From Cladobotryum mycophilum (lineage: Eukaryota > Ascomycota > Sordariomycetes > Hypocreales > Hypocreaceae): 64,000 nt of DNA. Position numbers and translations under genes: made by a program. Of the stretch, positions 48,138 to 57,906 are shown one piece after another (the stretch's first letter is position 1; each line of letters starts with the position of its first letter). Location of the stretch: assembly GCA_036429605.1 (NCBI GenBank), contig JAVFKD010000015.1, positions 310,001 to 374,000 on the forward strand, in the 5' to 3' direction. The notes beneath the pieces were generated by a model. That model did not search any database, was not told where the DNA came from, and saw only the letters and a list, made by a program, of their open reading frames with translations.

Positions 48138-48861
48138 TCAAAGGGCAAGCAAAGCTGCGAGGGACAGGAAGACTGCCGAAACGACCCAAACGGCATCAAC
48201 ACGCCCCCGCACCGCAGAATTCTTTGTCGATGTCGAATTCCCATGTCCTCCAGTTGTTTGCACACCAGTCGGCTTGGCAGTAATTCCAGCAGAGGACGAC
48301 GTTTCGGTCGGCACAGACCCATGAGCATTATTAGTCGTCTCACTCGCAAGGTACGAAGTCACGGCGGGGGGCGACGCATTGCTCGCCACGGTACAGGTCT
48401 GCGCCATGGACCACGTCTTGACTGTGGTGGACGCCGTAGCGCTCAACGTCTGCACGTGAGGCTGCTGAATGGGATCGTGCCCGCAGTAAAACACGACATA
48501 GTTGGACTCGCTCTTGATGTCGTTGCAGGCCACGCTCGCCATGGGATCGGCCTGCAAGTCAATGCTGTCCAGCGCCTCGCCCGCGCAACACGGGTCGTTG
48601 AAGAAGTACACGGTGGGCCGCTTGCCGTTGACGCAGACGGGCGGCGCGCTGCTGTCAAAGGACAGGGCCGCCTTACTAAAGGTCGAGGGGAGGCATGCGT
48701 CCAGGAAGAAGAGGGAGTTGAAGTTGAGAACGGGATCAGCGCACCCGTAGGACGAGTAGAAGGTGAGGTTGCCGCCACCAGAGGCTGTTCCGGAGGAGGA
48801 AGGGGGTGTGAGCTGCTGATGCTGTGCCTATGATGAGGCTGAGGAGGGATGATGGACGCAT
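48138..48861 (-). CDS. Secreted GPI-anchor-type surface protein, with an apparent one-base frameshift
   Basis: The start is the ATG at 48861, followed by a signal peptide (MRPSSLLSLIIGTASAA). The reading must then skip one base; shortening a C5 run to C4 (AHTP-SSSG) joins it to GNLTFYSSYGCADPVLNFNS and an uninterrupted body, about 240 residues in all. Cysteines are spaced as in fungal secreted proteins (YGCADP, DACLP, PVCVNG, NDPCCAGE, ACNDI, FYCGHD). A Ser/Thr-rich stem (about 150-205) ends in a hydrophobic tail (VWVVSAVFLSLAALLAL), the usual GPI-attachment signal. No other in-frame start or canonical intron explains the frame change. Function unknown; probably cell wall or plasma membrane. 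Confidence 0.75.
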
Positions 48862-50504
48862 TGCTGAGGGAATGAGAGACGGGGGTTGGGAATTAGAAAG
48901 TAAGCAGAAATAAGACGCGCGTGGTAACGAATGAGGTTTTTGTGTGAAGAAGTGAATGAGTGAGTGTTGGTGTTGGTGTTGAAAGGTTCTCCTGAAGCAT
49001 GGCAGTGACTTTAAGTGAGTGAGCATATGAAGCGGACATCGGCTAGAACGGCAATTGTTCTAGAAGCGCCGATTAAAACTATCAAATCCGAATCCAATAG
49101 TCTGAAATCCGATTCATCATCCAGATCCAAACCGATCTCATTTCATGTGAGACGTGAGAAAGGTGAGAGAAGACGAGATTATTACCGTCGTATTTCCAAC
49201 TTTGATCATTGTCTAAACTTAAAACAGGGATGCAACAAGGCTAAATGGATCTTTGCTATCAACAAGTAGATACGCGTAATATAAGATTATCTAGACATTC
49301 CCTTCCACAATGATGCCCGCCTTTATAATCGGGTAAGACTATAGGGTAGTAAACGACGGCGCACCTGATCAAGGAACTCGTTTTTAGCTGTTACTAGCTG
49401 ATAGTGGCCTTTGTGTATGGCGGGTGGATGGATAGGCTGGGCTAGATATCTCGTTAGCTAAATCTAGGAGACACCTTTTATTAACACCATGATCTATTGG
49501 ACGAGTTACTAAAAAAAACCCCAAATTAAAAGGAGAAAACAAAAGTCTCCTAGAACACTCAGCATATATCGTCGAGCTTCCACCTTAATATAGGTACTAG
49601 GTATTCATACAAACTATCAATCCCTCTTTAATAGTATCTCGACTTACACCCCCTCACCCAAATCAACATACTCCTTCCTCCTCACCCCCTTTTCCCTCAT
49701 GTTTCCAAACACTTCCCTCATCCCATTGCCCCTATCTCCCCCCCCCCCAATCTCAACTTCTAGCCTTTTTAGCTACCAATACATGGAAACAATCCCCGTA
49801 GGCATCTTCTTGCGTCCTCCAAACGTTCAATTTGCTCCCGCGCTGGCCTTGAAGCATCGTATCAAACATGTGGGTGGTGGGTGGTACTTTGTGTTCTTCT
49901 AAAGTTGAACAATGCTAACACATCAGGGTAGATATTGATTGTGGTGGATCTTGGGAACAAAGCAATTACCAATGCACTGTACTGTACTCTGCTCATTTTC
50001 ACCTGGTTGGCTACCTATCAAGCACCACGAGCCACCTCTCACACTATTACCCTCCACCTCCAAACCTCACGGGCCAAACACAAACATACATCTGATAAAA
50101 TATCCTTCAAAATGGCATTCATACTAGCTAAAGCAGTAATGGCAACTCACTTGACCCAATGACTTTTATTAACCAGTCACCCAATCAATTCCAACACCAA
50201 GTAGTCGTCTTACTCCCCAACCAATGAATAAGATGCCATCTATTCATGCAGCTATTATCAATCGGGTATCTACTAAGTAATTTCTCTTCAACTCCCCCAT
50301 CCATCAAGCCCCCCTTAATCATACTTCATACACTGACAAAACCGCAAAAAGCCATTCCTACGCCATAGTAATTCCACCACCTCGAGACTCCTCGCTCTGT
50401 TCCATAAAACAAAACAAAAAACAAAACAAACCCATTTTAAAAATCTTGATGCCGTTGTCCCCCCCCCTTTTTTTTTAAAAGCGCAAAGCTAGACCCGGCC
50501 CTTT
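48862..50504. other. Intergenic, no gene seen
   Basis: AT-rich and pyrimidine-rich DNA with homopolymer runs (C8 near 49741, T runs near 50470). No gene is recognised. Confidence 0.4.
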
Positions 50505-52130
50505 TTAACCAAACGCAGGAAACAAGGAATTCGATGCGCCCCCTTTCGTCTTCTTCATCTTCTTCTTCTGCCATGCCGGCCCACTACTCAGCCTCCTATT
50601 CGATGCATCTTCTTCCTCCGCCACGACAAAGAACTCGTCTTGCCCATTCCCCTCCATACCATCACCACGCTCGGCCTTGCTCTCCACGACGACGTCATCT
50701 TCATCTCCAATAAAGGCCTCACTAACGCTGCTGTACTTCCTCGCCGTCGGCCAACTAAGCTTCGTCTGTTTAGGGCTACTCTTCTTCTTCTTTAGCGACG
50801 ACGGTAGCGGTGCTTCTAGCTGTTTCTTCCTCTCCCTTGACATTTTCATGAAATTCCTCACCAAGTTGGGCGGGATGTTGTCCTCCGGCTCCCACGTCGG
50901 GTTCTGATCCGCGGGCCAGTTTCCTTCCCACCGCACCCTAAAGTATCTCACAATACCACGGCCTTCCACTTCGTAATACTGCACATCCTCCAGACGTTCC
51001 ACAACCCAGTCCCTTTCCTGGGTTCCTGGAACTATTTTTTCCGGTTTTAGAATGTCCTCGCTTCTGGGTCTCTTTTTCGGCGTCTTGGATTCCGTGTTCG
51101 TTGCTTTTAAACTTGAACCCGAGCTTGAGCTGACCGAAGCACTGTAGTGTGGAAGGGGTACGGGTGTTACTTTTAAAGGTGGTTGTACACTGCTTTTTGC
51201 AGATGTAGCGGTAGAGGAGTTTGAAACCTGCTTTGTGGCACTTTTCGACGGCACTGGGGGATTCGATGATTTGGTCTTCTTCTCTGCAAGCTGTGTCCCA
51301 TTATCAAGACCGACTGGTGTCCACGACCAACCGGGTGTCGGCTCGCGAGAGCGCTCCGTAGAAGTTTTCGCCCCGCTCTTCATAAGCATCCTCTTCCCAT
51401 CAGGCGTCTTCCTCGAAGAAGGTTTAGACACCCTCCCAGTTGAAGAATCCGTCTCACCGCCAGCCATTTCAACCCCATTCCTTCTATAACCCCCAACGCT
51501 GGCCAGGATCTCTCGCTCAATCTGTCGGGACGGGCTGGAATCATCCTCGGAAAGACCTTCAAAGTCTTCTAGTTTTGTCTTTTGCGGTGTCGTTAGGCTC
51601 ATGACGCCCTTCTTCGGATGTGACTTGGCCTTGGCCACGGTATCGGACTCCGCCACGACAGCAGCTTCTATCTTGCTGTGGACCGGCGGCCTGCCTCTCT
51701 TTCGCTTCTTCGTCGTCACATCTTTTGAATTCTCCTCCTTGTCCAGCTTGACTCGCTCGTCGTCCAGCTCCTGCTCCAGGTTTGACTCCCACTCCTCCAG
51801 CATCAACGGAGAGACGTAGTCCAGGATCTTCATGGCGGGGACCAGCAACGTGGCAGCGGGTAAATCGTGCCATGCCACCAGGTATGTCATGCGCCTCGGC
51901 AAGGGCTTTCCGTTGGGCGCCGGACCCGGCGAGGGCAGGAGGACGCGGTCCTTGATGTATGCTGTCGTGTCATGCGGCGGAAGCAGGTGTATGGGCTGCA
52001 ACGGCGGGCCGCTGCCTGGAACATAATCGCGGGGTTTCGTCGGGAGGGGTATGTATATTGTCGCACGTCCAGTCGGTTTGCGACGTCTTTGCCTGTCGTC
52101 TAGACAAGTTGATGGAGAGGTAGGATCCAT
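50505..52130 (-). CDS. Chromodomain protein with an AT-hook
   Basis: A single open frame from the ATG at 52130 gives 541 residues. The frame is open further upstream, but this ATG is followed by a typical start (MDPTSPSTCLDD). Residues 20-125 form a conserved-looking N-terminal block (IYIPLPTKPRDYVPGSGPPL, then MTYLVAWHDLPAATLLVPAM). An AT-hook, KRKRGRPP, lies at about 138-146. A long Ser/Lys-rich disordered linker follows. A chromodomain lies at about 371-425 (DWVVERLEDVQYYEVEGRG, then YFRVRWEGNWPADQNPTWEP, then EDNI) with aromatic-cage candidates Y/W/W. The C-terminus is basic and polar. This suggests a nuclear protein combining methyl-lysine reading and AT-rich DNA binding. Its orthology to a named heterochromatin protein is unknown to me. 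Confidence 0.87.
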   Translation of the reverse strand: MDPTSPSTCLDDRQRRRKPTGRATIYIPLPTKPRDYVPGSGPPLQPIHLLPPHDTTAYIKDRVLLPSPGPAPNGKPLPRRMTYLVAWHDLPAATLLVPAMKILDYVSPLMLEEWESNLEQELDDERVKLDKEENSKDVTTKKRKRGRPPVHSKIEAAVVAESDTVAKAKSHPKKGVMSLTTPQKTKLEDFEGLSEDDSSPSRQIEREILASVGGYRRNGVEMAGGETDSSTGRVSKPSSRKTPDGKRMLMKSGAKTSTERSREPTPGWSWTPVGLDNGTQLAEKKTKSSNPPVPSKSATKQVSNSSTATSAKSSVQPPLKVTPVPLPHYSASVSSSSGSSLKATNTESKTPKKRPRSEDILKPEKIVPGTQERDWVVERLEDVQYYEVEGRGIVRYFRVRWEGNWPADQNPTWEPEDNIPPNLVRNFMKMSRERKKQLEAPLPSSLKKKKSSPKQTKLSWPTARKYSSVSEAFIGDEDDVVVESKAERGDGMEGNGQDEFFVVAEEEDASNRRLSSGPAWQKKKMKKTKGGASNSLFPAFG

Positions 52131-52949
52131 CTTGTCATGCTTTAGGCGCTGATGCAGGACTTGCCAGTGAACGCGCATGAAAACGCAAGAATAATGCAAG
52201 ACAAAGAGGACAAGAGACTATTGATTTGCTTCAATCACCCATCCTCATAGAGGAACAGGGTCCTCGAGAAGTCGTCGACGGTCCCGAGGTTGAGCAATGC
52301 GCACAGAGGTGGACCGCGTGATGGTGCAGCGAAGGGCTTCTGGTTCAGTGATGCGACGCGATCTCGGCAGCCCTGAAACGTCCCTATGTCGCTACTAAAG
52401 AACTTGGCAGCTCAATGGCTGGGTAGTGTTAAGTGTTATGACTAAGCGAGTACGGAACCTCACATAGCTTGATAGGTAATGCTGGGGTTTCTATTGAACC
52501 TAGTTCGATTTACCGCTGTTGGTGAATGTCACTAGTTATACGGCTACAAATGAATGGCATGCTCAATTTCAATTGAATAAAATACAACCAATTTCAATGA
52601 AAGCAGTTAATAGAGGTGAAGCTTTCACAACCAACAGCCCTAGAGAGTCGCTAACTCATCCTCAGCGCAGATCGCACTGCTAACAGGCGGGGTGTCTTGG
52701 CGCCGCAGCAGCTAAAGCATGTGCTTTGCTTGCTTTACTGAGAGGTACCTACCGAGTACCACTTCAAACTCCTCCAGCACCAGCCCCAGTTACATCCATC
52801 TTTGGATTTTCTCAACCTCCACTTTCAAAAGCTCTCTACCTTCTCACCAGCCAAACGAGGCAAACCCTCCCTCATCTCCCACCCCAACAATCGTGTAGCA
52901 AATCAATGCTTCATTGAACTCAAGGCGCAAATCAATTTCCTCTCCCGCC
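52131..52949. other. Divergent promoter region
   Basis: This lies between the chromodomain gene and the Pam17 gene, which are transcribed away from each other. No gene is seen. Confidence 0.45.
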
Positions 52950-53827
52950 ATGTCGTCCTCCCTCAAAACGCTCTGCGTGCGCTGGCCCGCTTCCGCCACC
53001 ACCACCAGCACATTTGTGCGCTGCTGTCCTGGAGCTTCCTTCGCAACCACCGCTGCCGCTCGCCCTTCAGTCCAACAACGACTCCCCATACGAAGTCAGC
53101 ATTCCCTCGCACTGCCCAGGTCCTTTTCGCGAGCCAACCACAGCCTTTCCAATTCCGCCGCCACAAAATCTCCCTCCCAGATCCTCGCGGCGCAAAGGAC
53201 AAAATCTTCGTCCCCCATCGCCCTCAGCCCCGCTTCATCATCCCGGTCCTACTCCAGCGCCGCCACGACAACATCGCCCTCGCCCGCGCGGACCTCCTCT
53301 TCTTCCTCTTCCTCCCCGCTCAACTGGGACACATTCTTCAAGCTCCGTCTCCGCCGCCGCCGCATCCAGCTCGTCTTCTCCGTCACCACGGGCCTCATTG
53401 GCGGCGCCGCGGGCGCCATCCTCCTAGCCGAGGGCTTCGCCGAACCCCTCGTCGGGCAAATCCCTCTCGACCCTTTTGTCACCCTGGGACTGATGACGTT
53501 TGCCTGCGCGGGCATGGGGTGGCTGATTGGACCTACAATTGGGAACCAGGTGTTTTATATTATCAACAGGAGATTCAAGGCGCAGATGATGCAAAAGGAG
53601 AGCGAGTTTTTCGCCAGGGTCAAGAAGCATCGTGTTGATCCTAGTAACTCGAGCGCGGGCAATCCAGGTATGTGCTGAAGCTGACTGCTCAAAAATGTTT
53701 ATGTGTGAAGCTGACAAAAGTAGTTCCCGATTTCTACGGCGAAAAGATTCAGAGCGTCACCGGGTACAGGCGGTGGTTGAAGGATCAGCGGGCGTTCAAC
53801 AAAAAGAAGACTGCCTCATTTGTTTAA
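52950..53827 (+). CDS. PAM17: Presequence translocase-associated motor subunit Pam17
   Basis: Two exons, 52950-53667 and 53724-53827, are joined by a 56-nt intron (GTATGT...TAG), giving 273 residues. The first about 120 residues are a Ser/Arg/Ala-rich mitochondrial targeting region. The conserved core starts at LNWDTFFKLRLRRRRIQL, with two membrane segments (VFSVTTGLIGGAAGAILLAE, about 138-160, and LGLMTFACAGMGWLIGPTIG, about 173-193). The signature end (NRRFKAQMMQKESEFFARVK, then VPDFYGEKIQSVTGYRRWLK) spans the splice junction. Pam17 sits in the inner membrane and helps the TIM23-associated import motor draw preproteins into the matrix. It is convergent with the Uba4 gene 247 bp downstream. 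Confidence 0.95.
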
Positions 53828-54074
53828 ATGCGAGTATGCGCACCGGATTCAAGAGTCAAACGGGGAGACTGTATGTTGATATGACATGGTTATAGGGTGG
53901 CTGGGGCTTGAAAGCAAAAAAAGAAGGAAAGTCTTTTTCCCTCGTTTAGTAGGTTACGGGACGTTGTATGTATAATGCCAAACTCCTCTTGTTCAGTGAC
54001 CAATTACCACAATTGAGACTTTTTTTTTTGATCTATTACATTTTTTATGTTTCTTTTACCCATACGTTGGAACG

Positions 54075-55727
54075 TTATATAAATGGCAGACTGGGATCTA
54101 TCAAGTCTTTCCAAGCCTTGATCCCTCCGTATACATCGCCAATGAAGCGCTCGCCATTGAGGTCTAGACCTAGATCCTTGAGCTTCTTTGCGGCAATTTG
54201 CGAATCGTTGCCGACGCGGCAGATGAGATAGACGGGGGTATCGGGAGATAGCTCGGTTGGTAACAAGTCCGGTGAGCCCTCCGGACGATGACTTGTAAAC
54301 CGGCTGATGGGGATGTTGATCGACCCCTCAAGGTGACAGACGTCAAAGTGCTCCTTTTCTCGAACGTCGACTAGGAGGTGCGGCGTCTGCTCTCGCGCGA
54401 CCTTTTCGTAATCGGCGACGGTGATGCGCTCGTCGGACTGTAGGAGTTGGACGGGCTGGTTGATGCCGCAGAACTGGACATAGTCCATTGAGGTTCTCAG
54501 CTCGGTGAGCGTGAGCGCCTTGTCATCTCCGGAACAGGCAAAGCAGCCTGCTCGTTTGCCCCTCATGCGAACAGATCGAAATGGTGTGTCCGCCATGCCG
54601 CTGAACAGCAGCATCATCGCCTGTCTAGCTTCCAGGAGGGGAACCTCCAGCTCACCCTTGCTTATCAACTTAATAGCCTCGAGTGCCTGCAAAACGCCCA
54701 TGATGCCCACCACGGGCCCCACGATCCCGCCCTCGCCGCACCCGACCACGCTCCCCGGGGGAGGAGGCTTGGGGAACACACAGCGGTAACAGGGTCCCTT
54801 GCCGGGGGGATTGTTTAGCACGATGAGCTGCCCCGAGGTCTGGAATGCAGAGGCGGAGATGAGGGGCTTGCTGAGGAGGACGCATATGTCTGAGATGAGG
54901 TATCGCGAGGTGGGGTGGTCGGTGCAGTCAAGGACAAGATCGTACTGCGAGACGATTTCCTCTGCGTTTTGGGGCGTGAGATGGGTTACATGAGCTTTAT
55001 AACCGACTGTTGGGTTCAACCTGATTTTGAAAATCAGTATAAAAAAGCAATACTTGTCACATTGCACTGCTGCACTCATCGACAAGAAACTAAACTCACC
55101 CTTTCAAGTACGCAATCGCACTCTCCACCTTACTCACCCCAACCCTCGCCGTAGAATGCGCAATCTGCCTATGCAAGTTCGACACCTCAACGTAATCGCC
55201 ATCCACAAGGCCTAGGGTTCCGACTCCGGCGCCGGCGAGGTAGGCAGCGGCGGGACATCCCAGCCCGCCTGCGCCGATGAGGAGAACCCTGGCCTTGTTT
55301 ATTCTTAGCTGGCCTATATAACAATTATACTCGTTAATCAATCAACGAATTCAGGTAAAAGAGGGTCAATACTGTATGAATAAAGGGGAGTAAAAGAAAG
55401 AAGGACAGAAAGAAAGAAGGACAAGAAAAAGAAGAAAGAGGAAGAAGGAGAAGAAGGAGAAGAAGGAGAAGAAGGAGAAGAAGGAGAAGAAGAAGAAGAA
55501 GAAGGAGAAGAAGAAGAAAAAATACCTTGTAATCCAAAACCAGGAACAATCATCTGCCTACTATACCTCTCATAATTATGCCTTTCCAGCGGCCACTTCC
55601 ACCCCTTCATGTCCTCTTCATCCCCATCTCCTCTCCGTGACTCCGCGACGGCAAGTTGCGACTTTAGATCCGCAAGTTCAGCTTCCCGCTGCGCAATCTC
55701 CCTTCGCAGATTCTCTATTGTATCCAT
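54075..55727 (-). CDS. UBA4: Uba4/MOCS3 adenylyltransferase and sulfurtransferase
   Basis: Three exons, 55727-55526, 55313-55100 and 55020-54075, give 453 residues. The introns are 212 nt and 79 nt. An N-terminal coiled coil (ENLRREIAQREAELADLKSQ) precedes an E1-like domain with the nucleotide loop LLIGAGGLGCPAAAYLAGAG (about 77-96), LVDGDYVEVSNLHRQ, DCTDHPTSR and zinc-ligand pairs CYRC and CFAC. The C-terminal rhodanese domain (about 345-453) keeps the catalytic cysteine in LICRVGNDSQ (about residue 404). Uba4 activates and thiolates the ubiquitin-like protein Urm1, needed for 2-thiolation of tRNA wobble uridine and for urmylation. It shares a 316-bp divergent promoter with Slx9. Confidence 0.96.
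55378..55523 (-). repeat. Polypyrimidine (TTC/TTCTCC) tract inside Uba4 intron 1
   Basis: The plus strand is almost pure purine for about 145 bp, dominated by GAAGGAGAA and GAA units. In the sense of the transcript it is a polypyrimidine tract that fills most of the 212-nt first intron, starting a few bases after the 5' splice site. Confidence 0.85.
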
Positions 55728-56043
55728 TTTTTGGGGGGTTTTTTTTTGGTAAATAAGTGAGAAGCAAGGAAGAAAGAAAGAAAGAAAGGAAAAGAAGAAG
55801 AAGAAAAGGATAGTTAAGCGATTATCACAAGTGTGTGTGTACTTCCGTCAAAGGCGCAAGTTTTTGATAACTGGGCTTTGCGACAAGAACTGCCCCTCCA
55901 TGAGTTTGGTTGCCCCACCACACCTCGGTGAACCCCGCTCACCGAAAATTAATCCCAGAGCCTTCTCACCACCAACTTTTTTTCTTCGAAACCGCCATCA
56001 CCACCATCCCAATTTCCCAAAACAAAACCACACAATCCCCACA
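55728..56043. promoter_or_regulatory. Short bidirectional promoter between UBA4 and SLX9
   Basis: The two start codons (55727 minus, 56044 plus) are 316 bp apart, so both transcripts must start here. The segment has purine runs near 55770-55810 and C/A-rich sequence before the Slx9 ATG. No specific factor site is claimed. Confidence 0.6.
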
Positions 56044-56730
56044 ATGGTAACGTCCCCAACCCCCCTCCAATCCACCCACCCCCCACGAAGCTATAGAAAC
56101 TAATTTCTTGCAACATCAATCAAAACAGGCCCCCCTACCCCCGGGCTCAAAAAGCCCTCCGCCCGCTCCCTCCGCCTCCAGCGCATCACCGGCTCCATCC
56201 ACCCCCTCGCCCCCTCCAAGACCTTCCGCCCCCAGGCCTCCACCTCCGATTCTTTCCTAGAATCCAAGCGCGACAAGCGCATCATCAAGCACTCCTCCTT
56301 CCTCTCCCGCATCACCACTTCATCCTCGGGCGTATCCAAATCCAAGAAGCGATCGCGCAGGCCGGGGAACAAATTAGCTGCCACGCTGGACGGCCTGGCC
56401 GATGCGCTGCCGGAACTAGACGACGCGGAGGACCTGCAGGATGGAAAGGTGAGGCACAAGAGCTTGAAGAGTAAGAGGGGGGCGTTGAAGAGGAAAGAGA
56501 GGATTGTAAAGGGCGAGATGGAGAGGTTTGGGGTTAGTATGGCGCAGTTGGCGAATACACCTGCACCTAGACCTACACCCGCGCAGCAGCAAGTCGCCAT
56601 GGATTTGAGTGGAGAGAAGAAGCAAGAGGGAAATGCAGCTACACCAGCGACGGCCAATCGATGGGCAGCATTAAGGGGGTACATCTCCGCGACAATGGAG
56701 CAGAACCCAGCCTTTACGAATAGGCAGTAA
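56044..56730 (+). CDS. SLX9: Slx9-like ribosome biogenesis protein, start exon and one-base frame problem
   Basis: The body is an open frame to the stop at 56730: TPGLKKPSARSLRLQRITGS, SKRDKRIIKHSSFLSRITTS and KSLKSKRGALKRKERIVKGE, matching the Slx9 pattern (a KR-rich segment before FLSxI, then a basic SxxxxKRKxR block). This frame has a stop just upstream and no suitable internal ATG. The likely start is ATG 56044-56046, immediately followed by an intron GTAACG...ACAG (56047-56128). Joining it to the exon from 56129 needs one extra C in the run of six (C7 gives M-APPTPGLKKP). About 201 residues if corrected. Slx9 acts in 18S rRNA processing and pre-40S export in the nucleolus. Confidence 0.8.
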
Positions 56731-57375
56731 CGCTGATGCTGATTCAAGATGGATTCTGCTTTGGGACAGAATATCATCAATCGACGCACATCTGGGGTAA
56801 TCTTTGCGAGTTCAGTTGCTTTGTTCATGGCCATTTCTGCCTACGCATTCAATGTATCCGGAGTTGAGGAGTTACAAGAGATCACACATCTAGATTCTCA
56901 AAAAAGTTTGAAAATAAATTCCAATTCATAATGCTAAAAGCTATTGCTTGCTTGCTTGCTTGCTTGCTTTCTCAGACTTCATAACTCATTACTCAGCCAC
57001 AATCGTTCATCTTCAATCGCTTACTGCGAAACCCCGTCGTGGGGGCGCTCATGACCTCTCCTCTTCCTAGAGCCTCCATAGCTTGTCTCTTATAGCCTTG
57101 ACATGTACAAAGAGCCGCCATCTCCTTGCTCATCACTTTTTTCTGATATACAGTTGCGTCCCTTGCGGCATACCGTGCTATCCAACGCCAAAAAAAACAA
57201 ACCTGAATCAAGGAAATATCATAGAGTCAGTACAAGCGAGAGAAAAAGTTCACAAATGAGATAATCGATAAAGACAAGACTAATGGGACCCCATTGAGGT
57301 GACCATAAAAATGAGGTGGCCATGGACTCGCGTGTTTCGGAACCGGCCGATAACCCGAGCCACTGCCAACTTCGT
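56731..57375. other. Convergent 3' region with a TTGC repeat
   Basis: This lies between the Slx9 stop and the possible tail of the DEN1 gene. It contains a (TTGC)n repeat at 56944-56969 and no gene I can support. Confidence 0.4.
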
Positions 57376-57850
57376 CTATGCGGCCTGCGTGGTGACAGAC
57401 ATCTTGTTGGTAGATGTGGTATTGAGACCCTGTTTCAGAAGCCCGCGGCGAATATTATCCAATCTTCTTCCCTTGTCGAGTTTCTTTTCGAGGGCAGATC
57501 GTTTAGGGGAAGAAGAAGAAACCTTTGTAGGCTCCGCGGCCTTTGTTCTGGGTGTACTGACATGGCGTTGACTGGGCTTTACAACACCGGCGGCCTTCAC
57601 CATGGAATGGCTCTCCATTTTGCTCTCGCCGGTGCCCTTTGCCGTAGGCAATGTGCGTCTTGCAGCCTTCTTTTTTCAACGGAAGTATTCGGCTCATCCT
57701 TTGCACCGGATGCGCCGGACGACTTCTCGTCACTTCCAAGAGTTTCTTGTTCACACAAAAGTAGCAACTTTTGGAACCGAGTATAACTACCAAAGCGAGC
57801 CGCTCTCTATTCGATTCGCGGAGGCGTTTTGGAGGATGAGAACGGACTAG
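57376..57850 (-). other. Coding-like sequence just downstream of the DEN1 stop, possible lost or alternative C-terminal tail
   Basis: The DEN1 stop codon lies within a good 5' splice site (ATC/GTAAGT at about 57905-57910). Downstream on the same strand there is protein-like sequence: SPFSSSKTPPRIE, TAG, RAARFGSYTRFQKLLLLCEQ, LGSDEKSSGASGAKDEPNTS, then a frame change at an A6 run, then a basic tail to 57376 (SPKRSALEKKLDKGRRLDNI). An acceptor candidate (GCACTAG) is at about 57850. One in-frame TAG and one frame change stop it from reading through. Confidence 0.45.
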
Positions 57851-57906
57851 TGCTTCGTCTGTGTCAGGGCATTAGAATACCACTCTTTTGGGGGAGCAAA
57901 GACAAC

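Noticed and set aside
48081..48833. 250-codon plus-strand open frame rich in Arg and His
   Set aside because: It is antisense to the GPI-type protein gene and reflects its codon composition.
52802..53638. 278-codon frame overlapping Pam17 in another phase
   Set aside because: Pam17 in the neighbouring frame has clear family motifs and a valid splice. This frame is Pro/Arg-rich noise.
56100..56834. 244-codon minus-strand frame with hydrophobic stretches
   Set aside because: It is the antisense shadow of the Slx9 exon, whose basic blocks match the known family.
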